Part shown: one piece after another, positions 7,051 through 14,218 of the stretch
Layout of the letters: the number at the start of each line of letters is the position of its first letter
Position numbering within the stretch: position 1 is the stretch's first letter
Position numbers and translations under genes: made by a program
Notes under the pieces: generated by a model
What the model saw: only the letters and a program-made list of their open reading frames with translations
Told to the model about the DNA's origin: nothing
Database searches by the model: none
Origin: Minisyncoccota bacterium
GTDB lineage: Bacteria; Patescibacteriota; Minisyncoccia; Phycocordibacterales; UBA9973
Direction: 5' to 3'
NCBI GenBank assembly: GCA_017984185.1
Contig: JAGNZX010000006.1
Span: forward strand, 1 to 15,023
DNA: 15,023 bases

Positions 7051-7632
7051 ATGCCAAAGAAGATTTTGCAAAAAGAAGAACCGGTTTTGCGACAAATAGC
7101 CAAAGATGTGCCTGTCTCAAAAATCAAGACACTAAAAATACAAAAAATCTTGGCTGAAATGAAAAGTGCACTCAAGAGCCAAGACGATGGTGTGGCTATC
7201 GCCGCTCCACAAATTGGTTACTCGCTACGAATCTTCGTAGTATCAGGCAAAATTTTTGGAGCAGACTTTCTTGAGCGGGAACTACCCTTGGCTGACGAGT
7301 CGAGAGGGAGCGCTGTGCCACCAGGCAAAGACAGCGACCCCGAGCATGAAAAGTCTGCGAAAAAAGATGTGGTTTTTATCAACCCGAAAATTTCCAAACT
7401 TTCACGCGACAAAGAATGGATGCCCGAAGGTTGCCTATCTGTGCGTCCATTTTATGGCAAAACTTACAGATCTAAAAAGGCTACCGTCACCGCTTACGAC
7501 GAAAACGGAAAGAAATTCGAACGCGGTGGCTCAGGACTACTCGCTCAGATTTTTCAACACGAGACCGATCACCTAAATGGCATCCTCTTTATCGATCACG
7601 CCAAAGATGTGAAGGCGGAAGAGATGAAGTAG
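7051..7632 (+). CDS. def: Peptide deformylase with an in-frame insertion
   Basis: Deformylase removes the formyl group from the N-terminal Met of new proteins using a metal bound by one Cys and two His. All three motifs are intact: GVAIAAPQIG (motif 1), EGCLS with the ligand Cys (motif 2) and HETDH with two ligand His and the catalytic Glu (motif 3). The protein has 193 residues, longer than the usual 165-175 of this type. The extra length lies between motifs 1 and 2: 71 residues separate the Gln of AAPQ from EGCLS, against roughly 37 in E. coli. The excess matches residues about 71-103, encoded by a GC-rich imperfect palindrome (7261-7358). The inserted sequence is hydrophilic and rich in Pro, Gly, Asp and Glu, consistent with a surface loop that leaves the active site functional. 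The gene lies 7 bases after hisS and is followed by fmt, which performs the reverse step. Confidence 0.95.
   Translation: MPKKILQKEEPVLRQIAKDVPVSKIKTLKIQKILAEMKSALKSQDDGVAIAAPQIGYSLRIFVVSGKIFGADFLERELPLADESRGSAVPPGKDSDPEHEKSAKKDVVFINPKISKLSRDKEWMPEGCLSVRPFYGKTYRSKKATVTAYDENGKKFERGGSGLLAQIFQHETDHLNGILFIDHAKDVKAEEMK
7261..7358. mobile_element. Palindromic mini-element inserted in frame in def
   Basis: The ends are a perfect 9-bp inverted repeat: GCAGACTTT at 7261-7269 and AAAGTCTGC at 7350-7358. Near the centre CGCTGT (7311-7316) pairs with ACAGCG (7331-7336) and GCC (7317-7319) with GGC (7324-7326) around an ACCA loop. GGG (7306-7308) can pair with the C run at 7338-7341. By hand count 58 of 98 bases are G or C (59%), far above the surrounding genes. 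It has no stop codon in the def frame and adds about 33 residues exactly where def exceeds the family length. It has no transposase and would have to move in trans. In design it resembles Rickettsia palindromic elements, but I claim no sequence relationship. Confidence 0.65.
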
Positions 7633-7654
7633 CTCGTAGGTGATAGCTTTTAGC
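7630..7654 (+). repeat. Inverted repeat arm in the def-fmt spacer
   Basis: TAGCTCGTAG, four variable bases, then TAGCTTTTAGC. The reverse complement occurs inside fmt at 7890-7914 with 22 of 25 positions identical, including both the 10- and 11-base blocks. This arm begins with the def TAG stop and ends 11 bases before the fmt ATG, so it occupies most of the 33-base spacer. No Shine-Dalgarno sequence is found at a proper distance. Confidence 0.6.
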
Positions 7655-7665
7655 CAATTAGCTTT

Positions 7666-8475
7666 ATGCAAAAAATTAATTACATTTTTTTTGGAACTCC
7701 AGATGTGGCTAGCGAAACACTTCAGATTTTAAAACAATCTGGTTTTTTACCTTCGCTCATTATCACCTCTCCAGATGCTCGAAGTGGACGAGGATTGATA
7801 ATGAATCCTTCACCTGTAGCCAAATTTGCTGAACAAAATAATATACCTTGTTTAAAACCTGAGAAACTTGATACCGAAATCACTAACCAGCTAAAAGCTA
7901 AAAGCTACGAGCTAGCCATTGTGGTTGCTTACGGAAAGATTCTTCCAGAAGAAATTTTAAATATTCCCAAACTTGGTTCGATAAATATTCACTATTCACT
8001 ACTACCAAAATATCGCGGTGCTTCCCCTGTCGAATCAGCAATTTTAAACGGTGATACGGAAACCGGAGTCACTATACAAAAAATGGTTTACAAAATGGAT
8101 GCTGGTGACATCATCGCAGTAGAAAAAACAGAAATAAAAGATACAGAGACAGCACCAGAACTGCGAAAACGCTTGATAAAAATCGGCGGGGATCTTTTAG
8201 TAAAGAATTTGAATGAAAAATGGGTTGAAGTAAAGCAAGATGAAACTCTCGCTACTTTCTGTAAAAAAATCAAGAAAGAAGATGGACTGATCGATTTAAA
8301 TGCCGACCCAAAACAAAACTACAATAAATTTAGGGCGTATGCATATTGGCCAAGAACTTTTTTCTTCAAGGACGGAAAAAGAACAATAATCACTAAAGCT
8401 AGATTAGAAAATAGCCAATTTGTAATAGAAAAAGTAATTCCTGAAGGAGGAAAAGAAGTCGATTATAAAAACTAG
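7666..8475 (+). CDS. fmt: Methionyl-tRNA formyltransferase, short C-terminal domain
   Basis: Fmt formylates Met-tRNA initiator with 10-formyl-tetrahydrofolate, producing the substrate of translation initiation that Def later deformylates. The N-terminal formyltransferase domain shows FFGTPDVASETL, SPDARSGRGL and VVAYGKILPEEIL. The catalytic core is NIHYSLLPKYRGASPVESAI, with the conserved Asn, His and SLLP loop, followed by KMDAGDII with the catalytic Asp. At 269 residues it is about 45 shorter than E. coli Fmt. The loss is in the C-terminal tRNA-binding domain, which shrinks to the stretch from about YAYWPRTFF to the end. Codons about 76-83 (QLKAKSYEL) are made by one arm of an inverted repeat. 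The gene is the last of the lepB cluster. Its TAG stop shares a CTAG with the stop of convergent hpf. Confidence 0.95.
   Translation: MQKINYIFFGTPDVASETLQILKQSGFLPSLIITSPDARSGRGLIMNPSPVAKFAEQNNIPCLKPEKLDTEITNQLKAKSYELAIVVAYGKILPEEILNIPKLGSINIHYSLLPKYRGASPVESAILNGDTETGVTIQKMVYKMDAGDIIAVEKTEIKDTETAPELRKRLIKIGGDLLVKNLNEKWVEVKQDETLATFCKKIKKEDGLIDLNADPKQNYNKFRAYAYWPRTFFFKDGKRTIITKARLENSQFVIEKVIPEGGKEVDYKN
7890..7914 (-). repeat. Inverted repeat arm inside fmt
   Basis: GCTAAAAGCTA, four bases, then CTACGAGCTA is the reverse complement of the def-fmt spacer arm at 7630-7654 (22 of 25). It is translated as part of QLKAKSYELA between the folate-domain strands of Fmt, at a variable position of the family, so the repeat seems tolerated as coding sequence. 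Base pairing in the mRNA would bridge the region just before the fmt start codon and the end of its first third. Confidence 0.55.
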
Positions 8476-8870
8476 TATTTCGAAGTAAACGGATTTCGGT
8501 TCGATAAGCCTTTTAGCATTTTTTTCACACTGGCTGCACCGCGTTTAAAAAGAGTTTGTTTTCTGTCTTTATTCTTACTAATTTCTCGGAATAAATTCTC
8601 TTTAACTACATCAATTGAAGCATACAAATCTTCTTCATCGGCGCTACCATAAAACTCTTCCCCTTTTACTTGGATCCGACAATCGGCATGAAATACACTA
8701 CCAGCTTTGTGATGATTGGTATTTTTAGAAACTTCAAAACTCACCATAGCCTCCCCACCAGCTTGCTCCATTTTTAAAAGCAACTTCTCTAAATTGGTGA
8801 CTCTTTTCACCACATAATCCTTTATAGCTCCTGTAATCTCTATACCCTTACTTTGTAAATTTATTTGCAT
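8472..8870 (-). CDS. hpf: Ribosome hibernation promoting factor (HPF/RaiA family)
   Basis: Members bind the decoding region of the 30S subunit in stationary phase and silence or protect ribosomes. The 132-residue protein begins MQINLQSKGIEITGAIKDYVVKRV, the typical strand-helix start, and continues with VFHADCRIQVKGEEFYGSADEEDLYASIDVV, the family's strand-helix signature. After the domain (about residue 100) comes a basic tail (KNKDRKQTLFKRG to NRNPFTSKY). It is longer than in short HPF/YfiA but too short for the dimerisation domain of long HPF. The frame is open to a GTG at 8888, but the ATG at 8870 is preferred because it starts the conserved domain and the -10 box overlaps the upstream codons. 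It follows dedA by 23 bases with its own promoter. The gene converges with fmt, sharing a CTAG for both stops. Confidence 0.92.
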   Translation of the reverse strand: MQINLQSKGIEITGAIKDYVVKRVTNLEKLLLKMEQAGGEAMVSFEVSKNTNHHKAGSVFHADCRIQVKGEEFYGSADEEDLYASIDVVKENLFREISKNKDRKQTLFKRGAASVKKMLKGLSNRNPFTSKY

Positions 8871-8878
8871 ATACTTAT

Positions 8879-8887
8879 ATTGTATCA
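8879..8887 (-). promoter_or_regulatory. Extended -10 promoter of hpf
   Basis: TGA-TACAAT (TGn plus 5 of 6) on the minus strand ends eight bases before the ATG at 8870, inside the 23-base dedA-hpf gap. No -35 box at 16-18 bases and no Shine-Dalgarno sequence. It would let hpf be expressed separately from dedA. Confidence 0.5.
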
Positions 8888-8893
8888 CAACTT

Positions 8894-9499
8894 TTAATCA
8901 ACATCTTTGACCACCTTTTTTTCAAGCCATAATTGGAAAATAACAATACCGACCACAAAAAGCAAAACATATCCTATGGCAGCATATAAATTGGAGAAAA
9001 TATCTTTTAATTCAGAAAACCATCTTCCTGCATAATAACCAAGAGTCATTAATACAACTACGGACAAAGTAGTGGCAATGGTCTGATAGTAGAAAAATTG
9101 TTTTAAAGTAATCTTTACTTTATTGGCATATATAATCAAAAGAAACTGAGTCCCGACCATAAATTTCATCAAGATAAAGGCTACTATGTGACTGCCTTTA
9201 CTTATCCGTTCGACTGCTTTGGTAACATTTAAAAAAGTCGTATCAAAATAACGATGTGAAGCAATCCTGTTAAACATCTTGGAATTACCTAATAAAAACC
9301 ACAAAAGATTTGGTGAAAATGCTCCGATAAAAATCAAAAAAATAATAGGGATAAACTTTAAAACCCCTTGAGCTATTAAAAAACCAAGGACAAAAAGCAC
9401 AATATCACCCCCCGTCATAGCACTAATAAAAACAATAATATATTGAACGGAGTCGTGGCTGGCTATCAATAATCTCATCCATTCTATAAGTTCGGTCAT
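8894..9499 (-). CDS. DedA/VTT-domain integral membrane protein
   Basis: The 201-residue protein has about five hydrophobic segments and the layout of the DedA (VTT/SNARE-associated) family, whose members support membrane homeostasis, some acting as undecaprenyl-phosphate or phospholipid flippases. The first conserved stretch is SAMTGGDIVLFVLGFLIAQG, equivalent to the re-entrant region where many DedA proteins have a PxPGE-like motif; here the acidic residue is Asp. The second is FILMKFMVGTQFLLIIYANK, equivalent to the family's RF-x-PGxR segment, but with Lys for the first Arg and Gln for the second, so it is a divergent member. The C-terminus is a final membrane helix followed by a charged tail (EKKVVKDVD). 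It lies 29 bases after glgP with its own -10 box and ahead of hpf. Substrate unknown. Confidence 0.82.
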   Translation of the reverse strand: MTELIEWMRLLIASHDSVQYIIVFISAMTGGDIVLFVLGFLIAQGVLKFIPIIFLIFIGAFSPNLLWFLLGNSKMFNRIASHRYFDTTFLNVTKAVERISKGSHIVAFILMKFMVGTQFLLIIYANKVKITLKQFFYYQTIATTLSVVVLMTLGYYAGRWFSELKDIFSNLYAAIGYVLLFVVGIVIFQLWLEKKVVKDVD

Positions 9500-9506
9500 A
9501 TTTATG

Positions 9507-9515
9507 ATTCTAGCA
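9507..9515 (-). promoter_or_regulatory. Extended -10 promoter of dedA
   Basis: TGC-TAGAAT (TGn plus 5 of 6) on the minus strand ends seven bases before the dedA ATG at 9499, in the 29-base gap after glgP. No -35 or Shine-Dalgarno sequence is evident. Confidence 0.5.
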
Positions 9516-9528
9516 TTTCATTTAATAT

Positions 9529-11211
9529 TTAATCAATCTTGTGGGCATGCTTGTGTTCCAAGATTGGTATATAAAATTTTTCTATATATTCTTTCAACAT
9601 TCTCGTAGTTGAAAAATTAGCAAATATCAAATTTCGGGCTCTCATCATTTTTTTAACCCAAACAGAATTAGCTGGATTTTGTAAATGAGAAAAATATGTT
9701 GGAATAATTTCTTCCTTAAATAGTTTTAACATTTCTTGATTGTTTTCAGAATCTGAAGTCACCCAACCAATATCCTCGTGATTTATCTCGTTGATCCATC
9801 CATCATTAGTAGACAACGAAAGCACTCCGTTTAACCCAGCCTTCATTCCGCTTGTGCCACAAGCCTCCATGCCCATAATCGGCGTATTGAGCCAGATATC
9901 GGCTCCAGAAGTTAAAATTTTTGCTAGATCCATATTGTAACCAGAAAGAAAAACAACCGTACCTCGAAGTTTTTCATTTATAAGTTTTTCAATCTCTGTT
10001 TGGAAAGGATTTTCATTGTGACCAGAAGGTCCAGCAAAAATAACCCGCACAGGTACTTCTGAGTTTTTTACAATTTCTATAAACTTTTCTACATCTTTAA
10101 AGAAAAACAATGGTTGTTTGTATTCGACGAGTCTCCGCGCCCAAACAAAAATGAGATCATTTTCGCCCCACACCTCTCCTGTCTTTTCATGGACCTGTGT
10201 TAAAAGCTTTTTTTTATTCTCTAAATGCTTGGACCAAATATTTGCCTCTGATGCATTTTTCAATGTATCCCACCTATCTATAAAAATACCATTGGTGACT
10301 ACATCCATGGCTTGCTTTGGCCAAACCAACTTGGCGTTTTCATAATGAAGCTGGCTGACAGCATTTGCTTTTTCGGAAAGTCCAAAAGAAAACGTAGTCA
10401 TAGAAAATAAATTTGGATTATCGGGCAGTGAACCCAGGGCAGATATTTCTTTTTTGTTCAAACATATATCTTTGGTACACAAATCTACAAACGACTCAAC
10501 TTTTTCAGATAAAAATTGCTCTTGTCCAGCTAAAGCCAAAGTGTGATTCGTAAACAAAATATGTTTTTTTGCATATTTGCAAGCCTCCCAAAAATCTACC
10601 TGTTGGTGTTCCATCTCGTGTCGAATCAGCTCCAATGCTAAAAAGGCCGAGTGTCCTTCGTTTAAATGATATACCGAAGCATGATACCCAAGGACCGCCA
10701 AAACCCTAAACCCACCTATACCCAAAACAATTTCTTGTTTCAAGCGTATATCCCGATTTTCGTCATATAAACACTTGGTTATTTCCCGATCTTGTAAAAT
10801 ATTTTCTTCGATATCTGTGTCGAGTAAGAAAAGTTTTATATTATCTTCTTCCCATTGCCACACCTTAATATTTACAATTCTATGCTCTATGGGTACTGAG
10901 ACGACGAGATCTTGATTGTTTTTATCGACAACTTTTTTTAACTTTTTTAAGTTTTGTTCCGGAGTATTAGACAAAGTGTTTTGACCTTGCTGATATCGTA
11001 GACCAACTGCAAGTAGTGGAAAACCTTGCAAAGCCACCTCTCGGATATAATCTCCCGATAAAATCCCTAGTCCGCCAGCATAAGTCGGGAATGCGGACTC
11101 TAACGCATACTCGGCACAAAAATACGCAACTGGTGCTTTTGCAAAAGCTTGATATGTGCTACTTGTTTTAAATTTTTTAAAAAAAGTATTTTGTTCGTTT
11201 GGTATATCCAT
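9529..11211 (-). CDS. glgP: Alpha-glucan (glycogen/maltodextrin) phosphorylase, short GT35 type
   Basis: The enzyme releases glucose 1-phosphate from the non-reducing ends of alpha-1,4-glucans using pyridoxal phosphate. At 560 residues it is much shorter than E. coli phosphorylases (about 800) and resembles the compact archaeal/Thermotoga form. Signatures in order are FCAEYALESAFPTYAGGLGILSGD near the N-terminus, EIVLGIGGFRVLAVLGYHA, HLNEGHSAFLALELIR, NAVSQLHYENAKLVW, VTNGIFIDRW, the phosphate-site Arg and Lys in ARRLVEYKQ, and EACGTSGMKAGLNG with the PLP lysine at K457. After this come only about 100 residues. It is the last gene of the glycogen operon, starting three bases after the GH57 stop. 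Its presence with GlgA and PGI supports storage-glucan turnover feeding glycolysis. Confidence 0.9.
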   Translation of the reverse strand: MDIPNEQNTFFKKFKTSSTYQAFAKAPVAYFCAEYALESAFPTYAGGLGILSGDYIREVALQGFPLLAVGLRYQQGQNTLSNTPEQNLKKLKKVVDKNNQDLVVSVPIEHRIVNIKVWQWEEDNIKLFLLDTDIEENILQDREITKCLYDENRDIRLKQEIVLGIGGFRVLAVLGYHASVYHLNEGHSAFLALELIRHEMEHQQVDFWEACKYAKKHILFTNHTLALAGQEQFLSEKVESFVDLCTKDICLNKKEISALGSLPDNPNLFSMTTFSFGLSEKANAVSQLHYENAKLVWPKQAMDVVTNGIFIDRWDTLKNASEANIWSKHLENKKKLLTQVHEKTGEVWGENDLIFVWARRLVEYKQPLFFFKDVEKFIEIVKNSEVPVRVIFAGPSGHNENPFQTEIEKLINEKLRGTVVFLSGYNMDLAKILTSGADIWLNTPIMGMEACGTSGMKAGLNGVLSLSTNDGWINEINHEDIGWVTSDSENNQEMLKLFKEEIIPTYFSHLQNPANSVWVKKMMRARNLIFANFSTTRMLKEYIEKFYIPILEHKHAHKID

Positions 11212-11214
11212 AAA

Positions 11215-12705
11215 TTATGATCCACGTTGTTCAGGTTGTCCGCCTCGAATTTTATAATATTTTTCCTTATACTCTTCTATGGTTTTTTCAACTTCATTGT
11301 GTGGTATTTCTATGCGCAACAAATCTATGGCGTTAATTGTGTCGTAGATATCTAATTTGTGTTCTAGTTTGTATTTAGCATCTCGCCATAGAATGGCTTT
11401 TTCATACTCATGTCTACCGACTGCTTCACCTTCGAGTCGAGCCATCATGTCAATAAAAGCATGATATACGCCCTCCTCGGCCCCACCACGGCCCATTGTG
11501 CGATCCTTGAAAGGAATACGGAGCAAGTCCCTCTGAGATTGCATCATGGCTCTAATTTTGCCAGTACGTTGCCAATTGAAAGCCGTAGAGACTATTTTTT
11601 CATAAAAATCCCTACCTTCATCTAGTATATCCTTTTGCACATCCGGAATATGTCTCAAAGTATCTAACAAATTAAACACGCCATCTTCGATCATCTCCAA
11701 GCTCCACCATGGTTTTCCAGAAGCCCACCAAAAATGATCCGAGGCCAAGCTCCTATCCATCTTTTCCCGCACCAGCCCAAAACGAGAATGATTTTTGTCC
11801 ATTTTGTATACTTCACCTAAAACTAGAGTAGTGAGGCCCCACTGCATCTTGTGGATCATGTTTTCTGGATCATTCCATGATAAAAATTGAATACCGTGCT
11901 CAATGTCTTCTTTACTCGAAGCCCAAGTGGCTTTGGTGGGTATTATTTCTTTTTCTTGTTTGTAAAATTTTTCAATATCAGAAATTTTAATTAATTCAAA
12001 TTCTTTAGTGGTAAAAATCTCGAACAACATTTTCTCTAATCCTGGTCGATGGTGGCCAAAAGTCTCAGCATCCATCGCAGTTATAATGAATTTTCCAGTC
12101 TCTAACTCATAACGCATGGCTTCAAGCAAGGTGTCGCTCGATCTAACCACCGAACTCATTATCAAATTACTGAGTCTGCGCTCTCGAAAAAATACATTTA
12201 ATTTACTATTTTTTAATTTGTAAATTTGAGCATAGTCCACCTGCCCAACAGCTCCACCACAAGAAATCTCATCTAAAATTACCCATTTAAATCCAAGCTC
12301 TTCGAGAACACCCACTATTTTTTCATCAAAGGCCATCTCAGGTGGGAAAAAACCATTCGGAGTATATTCACCCAAAAAATGTTTTAAGGTTTCGGTATTC
12401 AATTCTATTTGTCTTTTTATTTCCTCGGCGGAAAGTAGTGGTAAAAGAGCGTGGTATTTGGCCGAACCAGTTATCTCCAGTCTTCCCTCGGCCACCAATC
12501 CTTTTATATCCTCAATTAAATTTTTATATCCAAATTTGTGTAAAAGCTCAAACAACGCCCCGTTCATATTTATAGTTAGGTGCACATTTTTATTTTTCTT
12601 TATACCGTCAATAATTGGCTGATAGCTTTGCGCCACAATAGCCTCCAAGATATCTGGTTGCTGATCGACTGGTTGATAGAAATGTAAAAAGTTAGCCCAT
12701 TTCAT
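11215..12705 (-). CDS. GH57 family alpha-amylase / 4-alpha-glucanotransferase-like enzyme
   Basis: This 496-residue protein belongs to glycoside hydrolase family 57, retaining enzymes that hydrolyse, transfer or branch alpha-glucans. The five-region pattern is clear at the N-terminus: HFYQP (8-12), GSAKYHALLPLL (80-91), GFFPPEMAF with the nucleophile-position Glu at E123, and MDAETFGHH with the acid/base-position Asp at D212. These positions nearly equal those published for Thermococcus litoralis glucanotransferase (E123, D214). A long helical C-terminal half (about 290-496) follows, with Trp-rich stretches such as DHFWWASGKPWWS. Whether it acts as amylase, glucanotransferase or branching enzyme cannot be decided; in this operon without GlgB, branching is possible. 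The frame is open up to 12957, but the upstream part overlaps glgA. MKWANFLHFYQP, four bases after the glgA stop, is the start. Confidence 0.88.
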   Translation of the reverse strand: MKWANFLHFYQPVDQQPDILEAIVAQSYQPIIDGIKKNKNVHLTINMNGALFELLHKFGYKNLIEDIKGLVAEGRLEITGSAKYHALLPLLSAEEIKRQIELNTETLKHFLGEYTPNGFFPPEMAFDEKIVGVLEELGFKWVILDEISCGGAVGQVDYAQIYKLKNSKLNVFFRERRLSNLIMSSVVRSSDTLLEAMRYELETGKFIITAMDAETFGHHRPGLEKMLFEIFTTKEFELIKISDIEKFYKQEKEIIPTKATWASSKEDIEHGIQFLSWNDPENMIHKMQWGLTTLVLGEVYKMDKNHSRFGLVREKMDRSLASDHFWWASGKPWWSLEMIEDGVFNLLDTLRHIPDVQKDILDEGRDFYEKIVSTAFNWQRTGKIRAMMQSQRDLLRIPFKDRTMGRGGAEEGVYHAFIDMMARLEGEAVGRHEYEKAILWRDAKYKLEHKLDIYDTINAIDLLRIEIPHNEVEKTIEEYKEKYYKIRGGQPEQRGS

Positions 12706-12709
12706 ATTT

Positions 12710-14212
12710 TTACAGATTAAACTGCTTGATTGCACGGAGAAAAAGCTTTTCATATTCTTTGGCTGACTTTTCCCATGAGAAATTTTCAGCCATAGCTCTT
12801 TTCTGTATACCTTGCCAAATTTTTGGATATTTAAAAATCTCATAAGCACGCATAAATGTGCCAAGTAATGCATTGTGATCGTAATGTTCAAACACAAAAC
12901 CTGTGCCAGGATCTTGTTCAGAAACATGATCGGTGACACTATCTCCGAGCCCGCCAATTTTTCTAACTATTGGTACCACACCATAACGCATGGCCTCCAT
13001 TTGGGTTAGTCCGCACGGCTCAAATCGTGAAGGGATAAGTATGGCATCGGCCCCAGCATAAATCGTGTGTGGTAAAACATTATCAAAAGATAGATGAGTG
13101 GCGACATTTTTATGTTTCACGTCAAGGTCATGAAAAAACGACACATAAGATGAGTCCCCTGTGCCCAAAACCACCAACTGAAAATCAAAATTCTCTAGTA
13201 GCGGGACGATCGCCTCTCTGACTAAATCAAGGCCTTTTTGCTCAGTCAAACGGGACACAATACAGACAACAAACGCATCCTTATTTTCAGGTAAATTAAA
13301 TTTTTGCTGTAAAACCTTTTTGTTTTTAGCTCTTTCTTTTAGACTACTAGCATCGTATTTATATTCCACATAAGGATTTGTCTCTGGGTTATAATTTTCA
13401 TAATTTATGCCATTTAAAATCCCAAAAAGTCGGGAGCGTCTTTCTTGTAATAATTGATCTAAAGATTCTCCGTATTCAGGGGTGGTGATTTCCCTAGCAT
13501 AACTTGGCGAGACCGTATTTATGACATCTGCAAAACGAATACCTCTACGCATAAAATTTAGTTTTAATATGTGCGGATCAGTTATGTCTGGGATCGGTGA
13601 TTGCCCGTCATCATAATCCATCTCACTAGTATTTCTATGATCAACCCTGCCTTGAAAATGAATATTGTGAATCAAAAAAACAGACGAAATTTTAGAAATA
13701 ATTAAATCTTTCTTATATTCGGTTTTCATGTAATTGGGTATAAGTCCTCCTTGCCAATCATTGGCCACAATGACGTCTGGAGTCCAATCTGACGAAATCT
13801 TTTTTACAAATTCAAGAGTACCCCTGGATAATAATGCGAAGCGAGCTGGATCATCATCATAACCATACACACTGCCTCGTTTTTCATAAAATTCCTGATT
13901 CTCTAAAAAATAATTAGTAAGCCCGTCATCACTTTCATATTTTTTTACATTACAGACAATATCATTATTTTCTCCATTAGGAACAGCCAGCCCATCGACG
14001 ACTTTTGTCATTGGAAACTCCTCTTCACAAATTAAGGCATATTTCGGAGTCATGGTGCGGACATCGTGACCAAGTTCGACAAGCGCCCTGGGTAATGTGT
14101 GTAAAACTTCACCCAAACCGCCAACCTTCACAAAAGGAGCCACTTCTGACCCCACAAATAAGATCTTTAATGATTTTGATTTTTTCTTAAAATTGTCAGA
14201 AAATATACTCAT
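12710..14212 (-). CDS. glgA: Glycogen/starch synthase (GT5)
   Basis: GlgA extends alpha-1,4-glucan chains from a nucleotide glucose, usually ADP-glucose, in the cytosol. The 500-residue length is typical. The N-terminal Rossmann domain starts KILFVGSEVAPFVKVGGLGEV, with the sugar-nucleotide-binding KVGGLG (K29). NDWQGGLIPNY and the HNIHFQG segment follow. The C-terminal domain has VSRLTEQKGLDL and SRFEPCGLTQMEAMRYGVVP, the E-x7-E motif of retaining GT-B enzymes, then KIGGLGDSVTDH. The gene follows the cupin PGI by six bases and precedes GH57 by four, so it is the second gene of a tight operon. No glgC is in the window, so the glucosyl donor may be made elsewhere or differ from ADP-glucose. 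The ATG at 14212 leaves a short charged leader before the fold. Confidence 0.95.
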   Translation of the reverse strand: MSIFSDNFKKKSKSLKILFVGSEVAPFVKVGGLGEVLHTLPRALVELGHDVRTMTPKYALICEEEFPMTKVVDGLAVPNGENNDIVCNVKKYESDDGLTNYFLENQEFYEKRGSVYGYDDDPARFALLSRGTLEFVKKISSDWTPDVIVANDWQGGLIPNYMKTEYKKDLIISKISSVFLIHNIHFQGRVDHRNTSEMDYDDGQSPIPDITDPHILKLNFMRRGIRFADVINTVSPSYAREITTPEYGESLDQLLQERRSRLFGILNGINYENYNPETNPYVEYKYDASSLKERAKNKKVLQQKFNLPENKDAFVVCIVSRLTEQKGLDLVREAIVPLLENFDFQLVVLGTGDSSYVSFFHDLDVKHKNVATHLSFDNVLPHTIYAGADAILIPSRFEPCGLTQMEAMRYGVVPIVRKIGGLGDSVTDHVSEQDPGTGFVFEHYDHNALLGTFMRAYEIFKYPKIWQGIQKRAMAENFSWEKSAKEYEKLFLRAIKQFNL

Positions 14213-14218
14213 GTAAAT

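Noticed and set aside
7256..7576. Second-frame ORF inside def
   Set aside because: It lies in a different frame from the intact deformylase motifs and is a shadow of the real gene.
7890..7914. CRISPR-like or tandem repeat
   Set aside because: Only two inverted copies exist, with no regular spacers and no cas genes.
8871..8888. GTG start of hpf, six residues upstream
   Set aside because: The conserved domain starts at the ATG at 8870, and these bases contain the -10 box.
12706..12957. N-terminal extension of the GH57 protein
   Set aside because: It overlaps the glgA coding sequence in another frame, shows no GH57 similarity, and the conserved start MKWANFLHFYQP lies just after the glgA stop.
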